Source: Oceanitalea sp047302425 (GTDB lineage: Bacteria; Actinomycetota; Actinomycetes; Actinomycetales; Actinomycetaceae). From it: a stretch of 64,000 nt of DNA. The translations under genes and the position numbers were made by a program. Shown here one piece after another: positions 62,663 to 64,000 of the stretch (position 1 is its first letter; every line of letters begins with the position of its first letter). The notes beneath the pieces were generated by a model, which was given only the letters and a program-made list of their open reading frames with translations, did not search any database and was not told where the DNA came from. Location of the stretch: positions 2,852,001 through 2,916,000 of the forward strand of contig NZ_CP154855.1 in the NCBI RefSeq assembly GCF_047302425.1. Direction: 5' to 3'.

Positions 62663-62680
62663 GGGGAGTCTAGACTCCCC
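62663..62680. promoter_or_regulatory. Perfect palindrome over the ilvD -10
   Basis: GGGGAGTCTAGACTCCCC reads the same on both strands. It covers the -10 TAGACT and the first bases before the start codon. Its position is ideal for a repressor blocking a leaderless promoter, while as RNA it would lie upstream of +1 and not be transcribed, which argues against a terminator. Confidence 0.6.
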
Positions 62681-62718
62681 GCCGACACGCTCGTACGCCG
62701 TTCGAGCGGCAAGACATG

Positions 62719-62757
62719 CGGTGGGGCGGCAGCCCCGTGGGAGGTGCCGCCCCACCG
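62719..62757 (-). terminator. Terminator of the LPXTG protein gene
   Basis: Perfect 13-bp stem (62719-62731 with 62745-62757) with a 13-nt loop, directly after the stop codon at 62760. Confidence 0.85.
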
Positions 62758-62759
62758 GC

Positions 62760-64000
62760 TCAGACCTCGCGCCGACGACGGCGGACGACGAGCACCGCTC
62801 CCCCACCGGCGAGCAGCACGGCGAGCAGGACGAGCGGCCACACGTCCGCGCCCGTGGCGGGCAGGCGCCCGCTCCCCTGCCAGTCGGCCGGTGCGGCCGT
62901 GGGCGCCGCGGTGGGCGGCTCCGACGTCGAGGGCGGCGTGGTCGGTCCCTCGCCGGGCTCCGCGGTGGTCGGCTCCTCCGTCGGTGCTCCCGTGGGCTCC
63001 TCCACCGGCGCCTCGACGAGCGCCCCCTCCGGCCCGGCCCACAGCAGCGCGGCGGCGACGTCGTCGAACATGCCCCGGGGGTGCGTGCGGAAGAGCGGGT
63101 CGGTGCCGAAGACGAGCGCTCGGGTGCCGGCGTCGGTCACCGCCGAGATGACCGAGGGTCGGCCCGCGGCCTGCTCGGGCCCTCCGGTGCCGTCCGCGTT
63201 CGGCAGCCAGTGCCCGCTGAGGAGCGGCGCGGTGGTGAAGGTCTGCTCGACCGTCACCTCCTCCCCGAGCTCGGTGAAGTACACCGGCCCGTAGGTGAAG
63301 GCGGCCTCCTCCGCCTGGGCGCCGATGACGCCGTCGGCCGTGTCGACGAGCACGACGCCGTTGGCGCGGCCCGGCCCACCGACCGCCGAGGCGTCGAAGA
63401 GCCCGAAGGTGTCGGCCGCCCAGACACCGGCCTGCGCGGTGGCGACGACGCCCTTGCCCGCCTCGAAGTACTCGTCCAGCGCGAGCGTTGCCCGGGCCGC
63501 GGCGTCGTCCGCCCCCAGCCGCAGCGGCGCCCCGAGCCACAGGACATCGACCTCCTCGAGGTCGACGCTGCCATCGGCGAGCCCGGCCGCCGTCACGCGC
63601 ACCGGGTCGACGAAGCCGAGGCCGGTGAGGACGAGCTCGTCCTCACCGCCGTAGGGCGCCGAGGAGGTGTAGCCGACGCGCAGCGCGGACAGGCCGCGCA
63701 CGTCGTCGCCGGCGAGCTCGCTCCCGTCGGTGGCCGCGAAGGCGACACCGAGCAGCTCGCTCACTGCGGCCGCGTCCTCCAGGCCCTCGGGACCGACGAC
63801 GACGGTGCCGTCACCGACGTCGGCGACGGCGACCCCGCCGGCGAGGAGGAGGTTGACGGCCTGGACGGGCGCGACGCCGTCGAGGGTAAGGCTCACGTAC
63901 TCGGTGCCCTGCGGGAAGGCGCCGGTGGGCGGGGCGACGGCGAGGGGGGTCGTCGTCACCGGGAGGGCCGGGTCGGTGGTCGCACCGACGCGGTCGACGT
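62760..64000 (-). CDS. LPXTG-anchored surface protein (C-terminal part; possibly M14 peptidase)
   Basis: The reading frame is open to the window edge. A GTG at 63959 exists but has no ribosome site, and coding composition continues upstream, so the N-terminus lies outside. The visible ~410 residues contain a class I amidotransferase-like fold (VDVLWLGAPLRLG, EYFEAGKGVVATAQAG), then a Thr/Pro/Glu stalk, LPATGA sortase motif, a hydrophobic helix and RRRRREV. Such C-terminal parts occur in large secreted M14 zinc carboxypeptidases, but the catalytic domain is not in view. Confidence 0.7.
   Translation of the reverse strand, partial: VDRVGATTDPALPVTTTPLAVAPPTGAFPQGTEYVSLTLDGVAPVQAVNLLLAGGVAVADVGDGTVVVGPEGLEDAAAVSELLGVAFAATDGSELAGDDVRGLSALRVGYTSSAPYGGEDELVLTGLGFVDPVRVTAAGLADGSVDLEEVDVLWLGAPLRLGADDAAARATLALDEYFEAGKGVVATAQAGVWAADTFGLFDASAVGGPGRANGVVLVDTADGVIGAQAEEAAFTYGPVYFTELGEEVTVEQTFTTAPLLSGHWLPNADGTGGPEQAAGRPSVISAVTDAGTRALVFGTDPLFRTHPRGMFDDVAAALLWAGPEGALVEAPVEEPTGAPTEEPTTAEPGEGPTTPPSTSEPPTAAPTAAPADWQGSGRLPATGADVWPLVLLAVLLAGGGAVLVVRRRRREV

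Overview
The window is very GC-rich (about 72%), densely packed and uses many GTG starts, TGA stops and 4-base ATGA/GTGA overlaps. Together with paired clpP1/clpP2, a RamB-type regulator next to the glyoxylate genes, F420 enzymes and an FbiB-less CofE, this points to an actinobacterium, most likely a Micrococcales genome; the species cannot be read from the sequence. Everything looks chromosomal. I see no insertion sequence, prophage, integrase or CRISPR array.

Layout. 0.25-3.1 kb: a four-gene operon with an ESX/WXG100-like small protein, a WXG-membrane fusion and two unknown proteins. 3.5-9.3 kb: a DUF4956 / VTC polyphosphate-polymerase-like / beta-helix lipoprotein operon, followed by a PhoP-PhoR-like two-component system. 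Both units carry 11-bp-phased TCACAG direct repeats upstream. 9.4-12.6 kb: an SDR, proC and a sugar porter. 12.7-17.8 kb: a predicted F420-0 ABC importer facing a cofE / FGD-like oxidoreductase operon. 17.9-22.5 kb: valS-fadD. 22.5-28.6 kb (minus strand): chorismate mutase, an eRF1-like (Balon/Rv2629-type) protein, clpX, clpP2, clpP1 and tig, with a ClgR-type box before clpP1P2. 28.8-29.0 kb: divergent tRNA-Pro and tRNA-Gly. 29-42.6 kb: mixed housekeeping genes (alpha/beta hydrolase, bL32, YigZ, a GntR pair, cysK-cysE, a deaminase, an AraC/NmrA divergent pair, Nei-like glycosylase, ATL, Eis-like GNAT, rpiB, M13 peptidase). 42.6-48.1 kb: YggS and ramB, divergent from aceA-aceB. 48.2-62.7 kb: lplA and a spread-out branched-chain amino acid cluster (cimA, ilvE, leuB, ilvC, ilvN, ilvB, ilvD), interrupted by an ASCH protein, DUF4870, a ScyD-like protein and a quinone oxidoreductase. 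The window ends inside an LPXTG-anchored surface protein.

Regulation is unusually readable. Many genes have a -10 hexamer (TANNNT or CANNNT) exactly 6 bases before the start codon with no Shine-Dalgarno sequence, implying leaderless mRNAs. Two of these leaderless starts belong to short leader peptides, MQQDVVLPRRAAADR before ilvB and MQFRLIIG before cimA, each followed by a U-tailed terminator. That is classical attenuation by branched-chain amino acids. cysK has a long 5' leader with a possible Cys-containing leader peptide. ilvD has a perfect 18-bp palindrome over its -10. Strong bidirectional hairpins sit between almost every convergent gene pair.

The best candidates for less-described biology are the F420-0 salvage module, the PhoP-boxed DUF4956/VTC/lipoprotein unit, the ESX-like operon, and a family of intergenic repeats with core CGCCGACAGCCGGA, half of which has been amplified into an 18-bp tandem array in front of a GntR operon.
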